From contig NC_134013.1 of assembly GCF_040712315.1 (NCBI RefSeq), positions 89,596,001 through 89,660,000 of the forward strand: DNA of 64,000 nucleotides, written 5' to 3'. The notes under the pieces are model-generated. The model made no database searches. It worked only from the letters and a program-made list of their open reading frames with translations, and was not told where the DNA came from. Below, in pieces: positions 23,979 to 35,888 of the stretch. Each line of letters begins with the position of its first letter. Positions within the stretch are counted from its first letter, which is position 1. The stretch comes from Castanea sativa. Its lineage: Eukaryota > Streptophyta > Magnoliopsida > Fagales > Fagaceae. The position numbers and the translations under genes were made by a program.

Positions 23979-24306
23979 GTAAATATTTATATTTAAATTC
24001 ATTCTTTTTGCTAAATTCTTGGATTTTATTGGTTTTTTGAGGATATATGTTTTATATGGCAAGTGAAAAAAGAAAAAAAAAAGTAGCAAAAAGATTCTTA
24101 TGAATATTAATGCAAAAAATGTATTACAATAAGTGGTAACCTACATGATGATATTAAGTATTAACGTTGGTCTTGCAATTCATTCTTTTATTTGATGGAT
24201 TGATTTTCTCTTTAATTTTTTACGTGTTTATCTCGATGTGAATGAGTCACTGTACAATAATTAAAATGAATAGATAAATAATGGAATCTTTATGATAAGC
24301 CAAGAA
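23979..24306. other. AT-rich spacer
   Basis: Begins with the right target duplication of the hAT element. Nothing else was recognised. Confidence 0.5.
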
Positions 24307-25162
24307 TGTATTGACCCATTGTGATAAATTAACCAATTAATTAGTCAAGTTAATTAATTAATTCAATTAACATGCAAAACGCATGATAGCACAAACAAAT
24401 TACCAACTAAGTTAAATGCAGCGGAAAATATAGTCGGCATGGTAATTTGTTTACGAACGGGAAAAACCTCCAAGGCAAAAACTCCACCAGGTGATTTTAA
24501 AGGCACCACTCCTGATTATACCAACTTACAGTTGAACCCTTACCCCAATAAGCAATTGGACTTGTTCTGTAGTAATAATCTCTCATTTTCAATGCACAGC
24601 TCCCAGTACGTAACTAACCAATCGATGCGGGGATCCCAATACGTGGCTTACTCTTTTGAATGAATCCAAGTACGTGACTAACCCACCAACTTGAAAAGGA
24701 TGTTGGCTGCAAAGTTTTTCAGTTCATCAACATGATGAAGATTAAGAAGCTCCTTGGTTACAAAATCCTACGGCGTACAAACGCAAAAGCTTCTTTAAGA
24801 GAAAGATGAACTAGGACAAATTTTGTCTCAGGTCACAATTTGCATGAACAAAACCTGATTTTCGTAAATCTCGATAGATAGGTTATCTATCGAGCCGCTG
24901 TTGAGTATTGAGCTAAAGATCACTTTTAAACCTCGATAGGTGCTATCTGTCGAGCGAGTTATCGAGCTTTAAAATCCAACATTTCTTCACTTGTTTCTTG
25001 GATAGATTTGCATGGCTTCAATACTCGGACTTGAACTCTTGTTCCTTAAAGTATTAAACACATTCTAGATCTACCCAATTACAAGTAAAGTGTGTTTTGT
25101 CATAGAATTAATCAATTTTAAATGACATATGTTTCTTAACATGATTCATATATGTCCTAACA
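24307..25162. mobile_element. Putative solo LTR
   Basis: A ~0.86-kb block starting TGTATTGACC and ending CCTAACA, non-coding. It has three spaced variants of (CCA/CAA)(G/T)TACGTG(A/G)CTNAC near 24604-24680 and mirrored CGATAG/ATCGAG motifs near 24870-24970. It resembles LTRs common in woody plants. No internal region, primer site or matching target duplication was seen. Confidence 0.42.
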
Positions 25163-25740
25163 CTTTAAGTTTAAGCCATCAACAAGTGGACATGTTGAGT
25201 ATTAGCTTTGCACATTCCTAATAATTATTTGAATTTGTATTTGTTGTGTTTTCAAAGTAAAAATGAATGCAATTCTATCCATTTGGTTTGGTGTTTGACA
25301 AATGACACCCCCGCATTTGAGGACGAGTAGATTTTTCATTTTTGTAGCTATATTTGTTGCAATATAGGTATCTTTTGTTTTTTGCACCAAAAAAAAAAAA
25401 GATGTAGGATCATGTTAATAAGTGTCCTTAGAGCAATGGTTAATATATTATATTAAGAAAGTTTTTAACATTACTTTCATGGGAAATATAAAAAATTGTT
25501 AGAAAAATTCGTTGTTTTATCATTTTCCCATAAAATGTTTCTAAAAATAATTTCAAAACCAATACTCTTAGAACATTCATTAACATTTCCCAAAATAGAG
25601 ACATGATGAAGTCATGAATGAAGGAAAGCTGAGACGTGTGCACTGTGCAATATGAAAAATCATGTTAAAACAATCAAAATATAAATATGTATATAAAATA
25701 GGTATCTGCATTACTAACCTATGCACTCAAGACATACATT
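25163..25740. other. Intergenic DNA, no gene recognised
   Basis: AT-rich, with one poly-A run near 25388. Minus-strand open stretches have no family resemblance. Confidence 0.5.
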
Positions 25741-26256
25741 AATTTGGAAAACCCGAAGAAGGTTGGTGGAGGGGCTATGCTCAGGTGTAGCAATGGGGAT
25801 TGGATTACGGGTTGTCTGAGGAAGCTGGGGAATACTTCAAGTCTCCTGGCTGAATTATGGCTCTCAGAGAAGGGCTTCTTTTGGCCAAACAGCTTAACTT
25901 AGAGATTTTTTGTGTGGATATGGATGTTGAATTCCTTATTTATTTGCTTTCTAATTTTTCTGTAATCAACCTTAGCCTTGAACCTTTGTTATCTGAGTGT
26001 AAGAACCTGATGAAGACATTCCTTAATTGCATTGTGGCACATGTTTATTGGGAGGCGAATAAGTGTGCTGATAGATTAGCTAGGATGGGGGCTGATCTTC
26101 ATTCAGACCACCTTATTTTGTATAACCCACTGCCTGTGGTGGAAGATCTCCTGGCTAGTGATAAGGCCGGTCATGTTTGTAACAGACTTGTGGTGCCTCA
26201 GTTGCTTAATATATATGCGTGTTTAACCCCCAAAAAAAAAAAAAAAAAAAAAATTC
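25741..26256 (+). pseudogene. L1 LINE 3' end (RNase H domain) with poly-A
   Basis: A frame reading NPKKVGGGAMLRCSNGDWIT then LAELW, followed after a one-base frame change by LREGLLLAKQLNLEIFCVDM and EANKCADRLARMGADL, is the RNase H-like (RVT_3) tail of plant LINEs. It ends in a poly-A run at ~26231-26252. It is a separate, more 5'-truncated insertion than the L1 at 16.9 kb. Confidence 0.8.
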
Positions 26257-27224
26257 TTTTGTAAAGTTTTATGGAAAAATAACTAATTTTTTTTTTCAAT
26301 TTTTTATATAAGTATTTCCTAAAATGAATGAGCTGGGCCATATAAGATTACTAAAAATGACTTGTGTAGTTATGCAAGTCTTCATAGTTTGGGATTGGGA
26401 TGTTGGATTTTGCAATTAAACTCCAATTTTTATTCTGAGCCTAACTTCGTTTATTTGTTTGAGAACGGTAATATTATGATTTGTTAGTATTTACAATATC
26501 TTACACAACCATACACGGTACACTATGATAGAAATTCACTTTATTTAACTATTTCACCATGCACTTAAAAGGGCAATGCATGATACGACCTGTGTATCTT
26601 GTTGAATCTTAAGTCTTAAGATATTATGTGTAAGACAATATTGATGTGCAAAAATGATATAGTGCACATATCATTTAGCCCACATGCCTTAAAAGAATAT
26701 ATACATAATTATTAATTATTAGGGTTTTGATTGTTTCACATTCAACAATGTTCGCACTATCTTACAGTATATGTAAAATGTAGACATTCTTAGAAAATGT
26801 GAACATTTGGTGTGGATAGATATTGTGTGAAGTAGTGCACATTTGGGAGTGTGAAACAATAAGCAGTCTAATTATAAGCTATAATATTTACATATTTTTT
26901 AAGAATTATAATTTTTAAAGTAAAATATTATTTTGGTTCTTAAACTTTATCTAAAGTTTATTTTTTATCCTTAAACTTTAAACATTTCATATTTGGTCTC
27001 TAAATAATCGAAAAGTTCATTTTTTTGTCTTTAAACTATTGAAAATGTTTTACTTTCCATTCTTATATTTTACCAAAAGTTTATTTTTCGTCTATAAATT
27101 ATTAAAAATAGTTCTTTTTTCATCTCTAATTTATCTCTAAACTATTATAAAAAAACTCATTACATGAAGGCTTTTGTCTTAGCCTCTGTCCTCGTATTGT
27201 CTATTTGTCATCAATTGTTGCTTA
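26257..27224. other. Intergenic DNA with a TCTTTAAACTAT-type AT-rich repeat
   Basis: 26920-27150 consists of loosely repeated 'T(C/T)TTTAAACTTT' text also seen at 27925-28135 and 30480-30620, a dispersed non-coding plant repeat. No gene. Confidence 0.4.
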
Positions 27225-27960
27225 AAATTCCATGTTTGGTGTGTTAAATATGATGAACTAGTGTTTGAGGTAGTGTAAGGTTATGCAGCCTTTTCTTTCT
27301 GTATTGTGCTGAACTGTTGCAACTCTTTGTGTATTTCATTCAATCAGAATCAGTTTTATTGGGTACGTACATGTGTTAGCTGATCAGATTGATCAAATCT
27401 TTATCCATATTCCAGTTATGAAAATAATCAGTTTCGGCGGGTTTGTTTGATATATATATATATATATATATATATGTTTGTGTATTTTTTTGCAACAAAT
27501 ATAATGTCTTTTGGTTAAATTTAAAAAAAAAAAAAAAAAAAATTCCGTTTGGAGGGCCCCAAGGAAGAATCTTAGAATTCGGCATTTGGGCACGAGGCTC
27601 AAGGAGAAAAGATATAAAAGGGATTAAGCCTGAAATAAAGTTTCTTAGAATCGTATCTAAATTCTATACGGTTTTTTTTTCATCTAAATTCTTAAGGGAT
27701 TATGCAGACTGGTGAAGGAGTAAATTTTTACTTGGATCTTTTTTTGATTATTACTTCAAACGGGAAGATTTACTTACTTAAAAAGGATTGTACATTTTTT
27801 TTTTTGCTAAAATTACATTGACAAAAGATTCATTTTTTTTTTTTATAGTTAATGTGTTCCACCCTTGCATTATAAAGTTCAACATGCAATTTTTCTATTT
27901 ATGTATTTCATGTAGTTTTTCTAACAAGAAAAAAAGGCGAAACTACACTTATGGTTCTTA
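27225..27960 (+). pseudogene. Remnant of a third small-gene copy (3' flank only)
   Basis: Aligns by eye with the 3' flank of the gene at 52328: ATGAACTAGTGTTTGA, then TTTCTTTCTGTATT, TTTTATTGGGTAC, AATCTTAGAATT, GGATTAAGCCTGA and a similar distal part (compare 52789-53530). No exon of the small membrane protein is present. A (TA)n tract lies at 27450-27475. The copy either lost its coding part or was only partly duplicated. Confidence 0.6.
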
Positions 27961-29224
27961 AAGTTTACTTGACATGCACAAATGATCCCTTAAGTTTCAA
28001 TTGAGTGCTGTTAGTTCCTTAAGTTTCAAAACTAAACACTACTAATCCTTTATTAACTTTCGTTAGTATTATTACATACGTGGCTAACGAAATAATGATG
28101 TGACATTGTTTTAACTGATGTAGTATTATACATATCATAAGCTCGTAAAAGCAAATATTTTACCCAGTTCAAGTGGGTTACTACCCAAACCAAACAAAAA
28201 TTATCAATCTAAAAATGCAACAGCAAATTGAGTTAGTGCACTAAAAAAAATCATATATTGCACAACCAATATTAAAATCATTGTGCACCAACTCAAGTGA
28301 TTTTTTTTTTTACCCCTCTAAAAGGTCACCAGTCACCCCCCTTGTTTTTATTTTTTATTTTTAGAAGTCATGACTTTTTAAGTTTAAAATCATGATTTGA
28401 GATTATGATTCCGTAACTGAATTTTAAAAAACTCTCATGCCACTCTGAAAACGACACATTGAGCCACTACTTTAGCCTTTTTCATTGTATTATTAATAGT
28501 TTTTTTCTCTCTTCAATTTTAGGAATTATATGGTTTTCATTGTGGACCGCGTTACTTTGTCCATCATTTCAATTGCTAAGTAGGAGATAGTACATCATTT
28601 ATATATGGATGAATGAATGGTGAACAAGTAGCGTGATCCATTGCAAGTACCCTATAATTTCTTTGTAACGGTGGCCAAAACCTCCTGACCACCTTCAAGC
28701 ATTTCCTCATCTTTTGTTCACTCACAAGCTCTCCTATCACCTCCGAAACTCTTCCCTTTCTTAGCTTCAATCTGCCAACTTCCTTGGCTCTCGTGGCTCT
28801 TCTCCATTGTCAAACTTTAATTTCTCCCTCCTCTCTCTTTCTTTAATTCTCAACCTTCGGCCATTGATGCCACCATCTCAGGGTGGCACATGGGGCTTTG
28901 GGCTGAGTGTGTGGCTTTGGGTTTTGAAAGAGGGGAGGTTGATCCTCAGCTAGCCTTTCGGATATAGTGATTGGGGATACGATCGAGGGCAACAGATAAA
29001 AGTTTTATTTGAGTTTAGAAGAGGAGAGACAAGAAAAGTTGCTTGAGAAGGAAGCACGGTTTTCGTGAGGTAAATGGATTTTATTCCAATCATACAAATT
29101 TCTTATATTCTCTTGGCATCATTCTTGTCACCATAAGATAATATGAATTGCTTTGATATTTTATGATCACTTAAAATTAGTGATCATAAAATTTCGTTGC
29201 TTCTCCGGTTAGCGTCTTTAAAAA
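27961..29224. other. Intergenic DNA, no gene recognised
   Basis: A minus-strand frame at 28576-28770 (contains VSEVIGELVSEQKMRK) is not like any family I know. The rest is AT-rich. Confidence 0.4.
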
Positions 29225-29800
29225 AGACTGAATAGGACCAAAGTGGACCAAAGAGGATAGAATGGGCTGAATGAACCAAAAGAAACAAAGTAGACCGAAT
29301 TGGACTAAGTAGGACTGAATAAGACTAAGTAGGACCAAATAGGAGAAAGTAAAATGAATAAGACTGAATAGGACCGAATATAACCAAATTGGACCGAATA
29401 GAACCAAATAAGATGGAATAGACTGAATAGGACCGAATAAGACCAAAGTGGACCAAAATATGACTGAAGTGGACTGAATGAGACCGAATGAACTGAATAG
29501 GACCAAAGTAGACCGAATATGACCTAACCAATCAAACCAAAAGGACCTAATAGGACCAAAGTGAACATAATGAACCGAATATGACAGAAGTGGACCGAAT
29601 AGGACCGAATTTAAGCAAATGGACTGAATAGAACCAAAGTAGACTGAATGGACCGATAGAACCAAGTGGACTGAATAGAACCAAAATGGACCGAAGTGAA
29701 TATAATGGACTAAATAGAATCAATGTGGCCGAATAGGACCAAAGTGGACATAATGGATTGAATATGAGCAAATTGATTGAATTGGAACCGAATAGAACCG
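29225..29800. repeat. ~10-bp tandem array (GGACCGAATA / GGACCAAAGT)
   Basis: About 55 degenerate units of a decamer alternating between GGACCGAATA, GGACTGAATA and GGACCAAAGT. Open frames on the minus strand (FGPIRS, YSVHFG repeats) are products of the repeat. Confidence 0.9.
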
Positions 29801-31123
29801 AAGAACAAAACATAAATATAAGAGAAACATGTTTGTAGTGGTAAAATTTTGGTTTAAAAATCAATAAATAGAATAATGATGTTGTGAAACCTTCAAAGTG
29901 AGGTAGCTAGCAAGGATAGATTTTCCTAAAAAAAAAAAAAGGGTAGCAAGTATAGATATAGAATATATATTATATTAAGTTTTATTTATTAATTCTTGTT
30001 TAAACATGTAATTCATGCATCATAAATAAATATAGGACATTTAATGTTTGACACCTTGTTGTCAATCTAGGTTTTGATGTATTTGTTTATATTAGTAATG
30101 AAATATTCTAAATTTTTATAAGAATCTCTTTAAGAAAATTTAACTATGATTAATAAAAAAATAACTAATAAATTCAGAATAAAAATGAAAAATCTATAAA
30201 CACAAGACCTTAATAAAAGGCATTTGAGCAAGCAATAGATAGTCCGATACTCGAAACTCAAGCGAATATTTGTCAATGGATATTGGATAGTCCAATACTC
30301 CAACGGCATTCCGCCTTTATTGGTGATTCTTGTTCACAGGTTTGATTCCACTTCTATATGATAGGGGCATAATCGATTTCACATGTCGTATGCTTCATCC
30401 AGCAAAAAAAACGTCATATGCTTCACTGTGGACATGCGTATATGTATTGTGTTATAACACGTTTCAATACATGATATTAACTGTTAAAATATCATTTTCG
30501 TCTTTAAATTATTATAAAAGTTTTTTTTTTGAAACTTTTAGGAATTCTATTTTTGTCTCTAAATTTTGTAAGAGGTTCCAATTTTCGTCCATTCATCTAT
30601 TTTTGTTGGTTTATGTCTTACATGGCTTGAAGGAGTGTTGATGTGATTTTTAACTTGGACTCAAGTTCACTTTTTAGATACGATAGAATTTTTCAATCTA
30701 TAACGTTCATTTCTTAATAATTACCTCTTATCATTAGGTCAAAACATCAATTCGTTTGTAGTATAAACGAAACTCAAATCTCAGCCTTTTAGCTTTATTT
30801 CACCTAAGCAAGAAGCATGTGCTTGTCACATGCAATAAGATTCTGTTAAATATAATAGCAAAAATAACACCAGGGTGCAAAGCGTGATAATTGTGATAGT
30901 TTAGGGTGCAAAGTGTAATCTAGTGTATAGTTTAGGGTGTCAAAGTGTAATTTCTCCATTTTTTATTCAACAAGAAACTTTTCCCATTTAGCTAACAAAA
31001 TCCCACATATACAATATTAACTTAAAACTAAGTAATATATATGATGCGTGACATCAATTTAGCCAAATTAATTTAAGAAAAAAAACCCTTAGATCCAAAA
31101 CCCACCCACAAATAATATGTTAT
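29801..31123. other. Intergenic DNA left of the Tat element
   Basis: Contains a SINE fragment (30675-30800) and three short GGGTGCAAAGTGTAA-like repeats at 30868-30952. No gene. Confidence 0.5.
30675..30800 (-). mobile_element. SINE fragment, same family as in repeats A-C
   Basis: The reverse complement contains GAATTGATGTTTTGACCTAA and TGATAAGAGGTAATTATTAA, matching the SINE body; the B box is decayed. Confidence 0.5.
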
Positions 31124-31128
31124 TACCC

Positions 31129-31880
31129 CTGTGGGGGGTAAAAAGATCTTAATAGGGATATGGGCCGTTGGGCCTTACTAAGGAAGGCCGACCTGCTCTT
31201 GGGTTTAGGGCTTGTAGGTACTTTAGGTCGGCCCATGCGCCGAGGATCCGAGGATCCAGCCGATGATGTTTTTCTCCTCGGACTAACACCAGAGAACCTG
31301 GGACTTCATGGTACAGGTTAGTGAATGACACGGTCAAGACCAGTGATTAAAGGGGGTGAACCCTTGAATGTCCTAGAAGCACCGATGTTGGGAAAGTGTC
31401 AAAGGTAAAGGCTGCTACCTCCACATTAAAGACCCTGCACCTACCACCCTGGCCGCATTAATGGGGAGGTGACACTTGAACAGTGGAAGGGAAACTTCTA
31501 GTTACTGTTCAAAGGCACTAAGAAAAGAAATATCTAGGCTAAGGGAGGAGTTGGGGCAACACGTGTATAAAGTATTAAAAAGAAGAGTATTTAAGGGGGG
31601 ATCTAGAACAGAAATGGGGACGGGATTTTTTGTAACCTAAAAAGAAAAAGGACAAAGAGAGAGAGATAATATAAGAACAGCTCTCGGCCTACGTCCGAGG
31701 AGACCTATTTATATTACTTCTTGCTGTTTCCAAATACTGGCAATCTTTAGTTTGTCATTTAATCTTCACTCACTTCTAACCTGGGTTTCAAGCCCACTCT
31801 CTACAAATTTTTATTGTTTAAGGCTCATTGGGCCTGAGCCCACAACTGTTCTTGGGTCCAGGTGCAATTGTGCACTTACA
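31129..31880 (+). repeat. 5' LTR of the Tat-like element
   Basis: Starts TGTGGGGGG and ends GCACTTACA. A TATA-like GTATAAAG lies near 31564-31571. It differs from the 3' LTR by T/G near 31264, T/C near 31626 and one A in the run at 31139. Confidence 0.95.
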
Positions 31881-31882
31881 AT

Positions 31883-31898
31883 TGGCGCCGTCTGTGGG
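31883..31898 (+). other. Primer-binding site
   Basis: TGGCGCCGTCTGTGGG starts two bases after the 5' LTR. The same 16 bases occur, inverted, next to the LTR at 50608 in the minus-strand element. I do not assign the primer tRNA. Confidence 0.9.
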
Positions 31899-31926
31899 AA
31901 CTTAGTCTAGAAGTAGTAGGGATATT

Positions 31927-33450
31927 ATGGCAGGTTTAGGCTCTCACCATGCAGAGTCACAAGGATCACAACGGAAGATCATTTCGAACGTCTTGAACAT
32001 CTTAAGGATCGTGAGGGAAGCGTCCATACAGAATACCCAGGGGCTAGCCATACTCAAGGAGGGGGTAGCACTACTCACGATGAGGGCTCTAAATCCATGC
32101 AGAAAGAAATTAATCGTTTGAAGAGGAAGTTACGCCGTGCTAAACGTAAGGTTTCCTCGTCCTCATCTAGTTCTTCCTCAGAGAAGGATAGGGGAGTTGG
32201 CTACAGTTCAAGGTCATATTCCCCCACTAGCGCAACATCCTCCGGCGAGAAGGACGACCAATCAACTCGCAGACGTAAGAAGCTTCGTTCTAGGGGCTTA
32301 GGCAACGATACCATGAGTAGAGCGTTGCACCAACTCTCTAAATCTCCGTTTTCACGGAGGATTGAGAGGGGGAGGCTTCCCAGGAGGTTCACCCAGCCCA
32401 CCTTTACCATCTATAATGGCCGGACTGATCCGGTGGAACACGTGAGTCACTTCAACCAAAGGATGGCAGTGCACTCTCATAACGAGACTTTGATGTGTAA
32501 AGTCTTCCTCTCCAGCTTGGGACCTGTGGCTATGAGATGGTTTAACGGTCTCAAATCGGGGTCTGTGGGCTCGTTTGGGGAGTTAACTAGGGCATTTGCT
32601 TCGCGCTTCATCACGTGTAGCAGAGTCCCTCGGCCATTGGATTCGTTGCTATCCATGGTCATGAAGGAAGGGGAGACACTGAAAGCATACTCCGACGGAT
32701 GCGGGAGATGTTTAATGAAATAGATGGCGACTTTGATGAGGTGGCGCTTAATACCTTTAAGGTAGGCCTCCCTGCGATCACGACCTAAGAAAGTCTTTGA
32801 CGAAAAAGCCCGTCCGCAGCGTACGCCGTCTTATGGATCGTATTGATGAATATAAAAGGGTAGAGGAAGACCAGCAGCAAGGAAAAGGAAAGGAGAAGGT
32901 TATCCCGCAGGAGAGAAGGGATTTCAGGTCGGACAGATATCACAACAACAAACCGAGGAGGGATTACTTCGGACAATCCGGCTCGGCAGCACCCCAGGCT
33001 GTAAATACTGTGTTCCGAGAACCAGTGCATCAGTTATTAGAAAAAGTTCGTAAAGAGCCCTTTTTCAGATGGCCCGGCAAGATGGCAGGGGACCCTGCGA
33101 GAAGAAATCAAAACCTTTTCTGTCAGTACCATCAGGATATGGGCCACACTACTGAGAACTGTCGGACCCTGTGGAACCATTTAGAGCAGCTCGTCGGTGA
33201 GGGAAAGTTGAAGCAGCATTTGTGTCAGCCTACTGGGCAGGTCAGTCAAGTTGGTTCAAACAACCAGAGGAACAGTTCATCTCGGCCAGCATTGGGAACA
33301 ATTAATGTTATCTTTGCCGCACCTGGTAGGACCGGCTCAGGTCCCACTAGGGTCATGGCGGTTTCCCAACCTCAGGCCCGAGGATGTGGGTGGCAGGCCG
33401 AAGAGATTAAAGAGCACTTTACCTGTCTTGGGTTTCTCCGAGGAGGATAA
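31927..33450 (+). pseudogene. gag of the Tat-like element, frameshifted
   Basis: Structural capsid/nucleocapsid protein. The start MAGLGSHHAESQGSQ is at 31927. A coiled, basic/Ser-rich part follows, then the gag core (FTIYNGRTDPVEHVSHFNQR, ~32400; AMRWFNGLKSGSVGSFGELT, ~32540), then the nucleic-acid knuckle CQYHQDMGHTTENC (~33120). The frame changes at about 31975, 32697, 32775 and 33385 (the last near the gag-protease junction), each consistent with a single-base indel, so no continuous gag can be made from this copy as read. Confidence 0.85.
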
Positions 33451-33937
33451 AATAGGGACTATCCAGCCCCATGACGATGCTCTTGTGGTTACCCTCAGGA
33501 TAGGGAATTATGATGTGAGAAGGGTGATGATAGATCAAGGCAGCGGTGCAGATATCATGTACCCTGATCTATTTAAAGGACTGAGGTTGGAGTTGGAAGA
33601 TTTAACTCCTTATGATTCTCCACTTATAAGCTTTGAAGGAAGGGCCGTTGTGCCGAAGGGACAAATCCGTCTACCCGTTCAATCCGGCACAGAAACGGTT
33701 GAGGTAGATTTCATTGTGGTTGACGCGTACTCTCCATATACAGCCATCCTTGCCAGGCCATGGCTGCACGCTTTGGGAGCTGTTTCTTCCACCTTACATG
33801 TTAAAGTGAAATTCCCCTCGGGGGAGCATGTTGAGGAAATCCTCGGCAGCCAGGTAGTTGCTAGGCAATGCATATCGGCTGCGGTGCTTCGTCAGTCAGA
33901 AATGGAGTCATCAACCTTGCCCATCCAGGAGTCATAG
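33400..33937 (+). pseudogene. Aspartic protease region of pol
   Basis: The frame reads LPVLGFSEEDKIGTIQPHDD then VMIDQGSGADIMY, the retropepsin catalytic motif in its DQGS form, and ends in an in-frame TAG at 33935-33937 before reverse transcriptase in the same frame. The stop could be a lesion or an element-specific separator. Confidence 0.8.
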
Positions 33938-35888
33938 CAATTAATAGCTCCAGAGGCACCTGGAGCGATGACAGAAGATGAGGCTGTCTGCGAGGAGTTA
34001 GAGAAGTTTGTAATAGCAGATGATCCAGAGAGGTTCTTCCAAGTTGGCATACTTTTGCCATACCAGGAGAAGATGGAGTTGTTGGAATTCCTGAAGGACA
34101 ATATAGATGTCTTTGCGTGGGACCCTTATGAGGCTCCAGGCGTAGATCCGAGCTTTATTTGTCATCGTTTAAATGTCAATCCGGCCATCGTTCCGAAGAG
34201 GCAGCCACCTCGGCGATCATCCCGAGAACATTCTGAGGCTGTGAAGGAAGAGGTTCTTAAACTCAAAAGGGCGGGGGCTATCAAAGAAGTTTTCTACCCT
34301 GAATGGTTGGCTCATACTGTTGTCGTTAAGAAGAAGAACGGCAAGTGGAGAGTATGCGTGGACTTTACTGATCTGAACAAGGCCTGTCCAAAAGATTCGT
34401 TCCCAATGCCACGGATTGATCAGCTGGTAGATGCTACTGTCGGACATCCTCGGATGAGTTTTTTGGATGCCTTCCAGGGTTACCACCAAATTCCCTTGGC
34501 GCTAGAAGATCAGGAGAAGACTGCTTTCATTACACCAACCGGGAACTATCATTATAAGGTCATGCCATTTGGGTTAAAAAATGCGGGGGCTACTTACCAA
34601 AGAATGATGACCCGAATGTTTGAGCAGCAACTGGGGAAAAATATAGAAGTATACGTGGATGATATGGTGGTGAAGAGTAAGACGGTACCTTCGCACATGA
34701 CAGATTTGGCCGACACCTTCCAGATGCTGAGGAAGTATAAGTTGCGCCTTAACGCCTCCAAGTGTTCTTTTGGCGTGGGATCTGGAAAGTTCCTAGGATA
34801 TATGATCACTCATAGGGGCATAGAGGTGAACCCAGTGCAGGTTAAGGCTATTCAGAATTTGCAGCCCCCTCGGAACCCAAAGGAGATTCAGAAATTGACC
34901 GGAATGATTGCTGCGTTGAACAGATTTATTTCTCGATCAGCTGACCGGTGCCGTCCTTTCTTTCAGTTGTTGAACAAGTGGAAAGGGTTTCAATGGACCG
35001 AGGATTGTGAGTCAGCTTTCCAACAGCTTAAGCAATATCTTTCTCGGCCACCCATTTTATCTCGCCCTGAGGTGGACGAGGTTTTATTTGCTTATCTGGC
35101 CGTGGCTATTCATGCGGTGAGTTTAGTCCTTATAAGGAATGAAAATGGAGTGCAGAGACCAATTTACTACGTTAGTACGTCCTTGAATGAGGCCGAGGTG
35201 CGCTATCTGCCTTTGGAAAAAGCACTTCTGGCTGTAGTCCACGCCACGCGCAAACTTCCTCATTATTTCCAATCTCATACTGTGGTTGTTTTGACCCAGT
35301 TGCCGCTTAAGGCTGTGTTGCGTAGTGCTGATTATTCTGGCAGGGTGGCAAAATGGGGAACCATTTTGGGAGCCTTTGATGTTAAATACAAGCCTCGCAC
35401 CTCGGTGAAAGGTCAGGTCCTCGCTGATTTGGTGGCAGAGTTTGTTGAACCATTGTTAGAAGAAACTTCAAAGGAAGCACACATGGGTGAAAAATCAGTT
35501 GGCGTGATCACAGCCGTATCTCCCTCGGCTTGGAAAGTTTATGTGGATGGGGCTGCTAATCATAAAGGTTCTGGCGTTGGACTTGTTCTAATGTCCCCTG
35601 AAGGAATTGTCTTTGAAAAATCTTTGAGATTGGCCTTCTCGGCTACTAATAATGAGGCTGAGTATGAAGCGGTCTTGGTAGGCATGCAAATGGTACATAA
35701 GATGGGTGGCAAGGAAATCCATTTGTTCTCGGACTCTCAGTTAGTAGTCGGCCAAGTCATGGGTACCATGGAAGCTAGAGATTCCAGAATGCAGGAATAT
35801 TTGGCCCGGAGTCAAGCGTCGGCGGGCTGAATTCGACTCCTTTGCCTTAGCTCATGTCTCTAGGAGTGGAAATACTCATGCAGATTCT
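33938..35888 (+). pseudogene. Reverse transcriptase and RNase H of pol
   Basis: Long open frame 33968-35830. RT motifs: KKKNGKWRVCVDFTDLNKAC (~34330), FLDAFQGYHQI (~34460), TPTGNYHYKVMPFGLKNAGA (~34540) and the catalytic YVDDMVV (~34650). RNase H: VYVDGAANHKGSGVGLVL (~35540), NNEAEYEA and FSDSQLVVGQV. A one-base shift near 35809 breaks the frame; the last RNase H motif (HADSLA) continues in the integrase frame. Confidence 0.93.

Noticed and set aside
28576..28770. 64-residue minus-strand frame with a gag-like feel
   Set aside because: No recognisable motif and no supporting neighbours.
29177..29864. 162-residue and other minus-strand frames rich in FGPI/YSV
   Set aside because: Explained by the stop-free 10-bp tandem repeat.
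31149..31337. 62-residue minus-strand frame repeated at 41464-41652
   Set aside because: Lies within the LTRs, hence duplicated; no evidence of coding.
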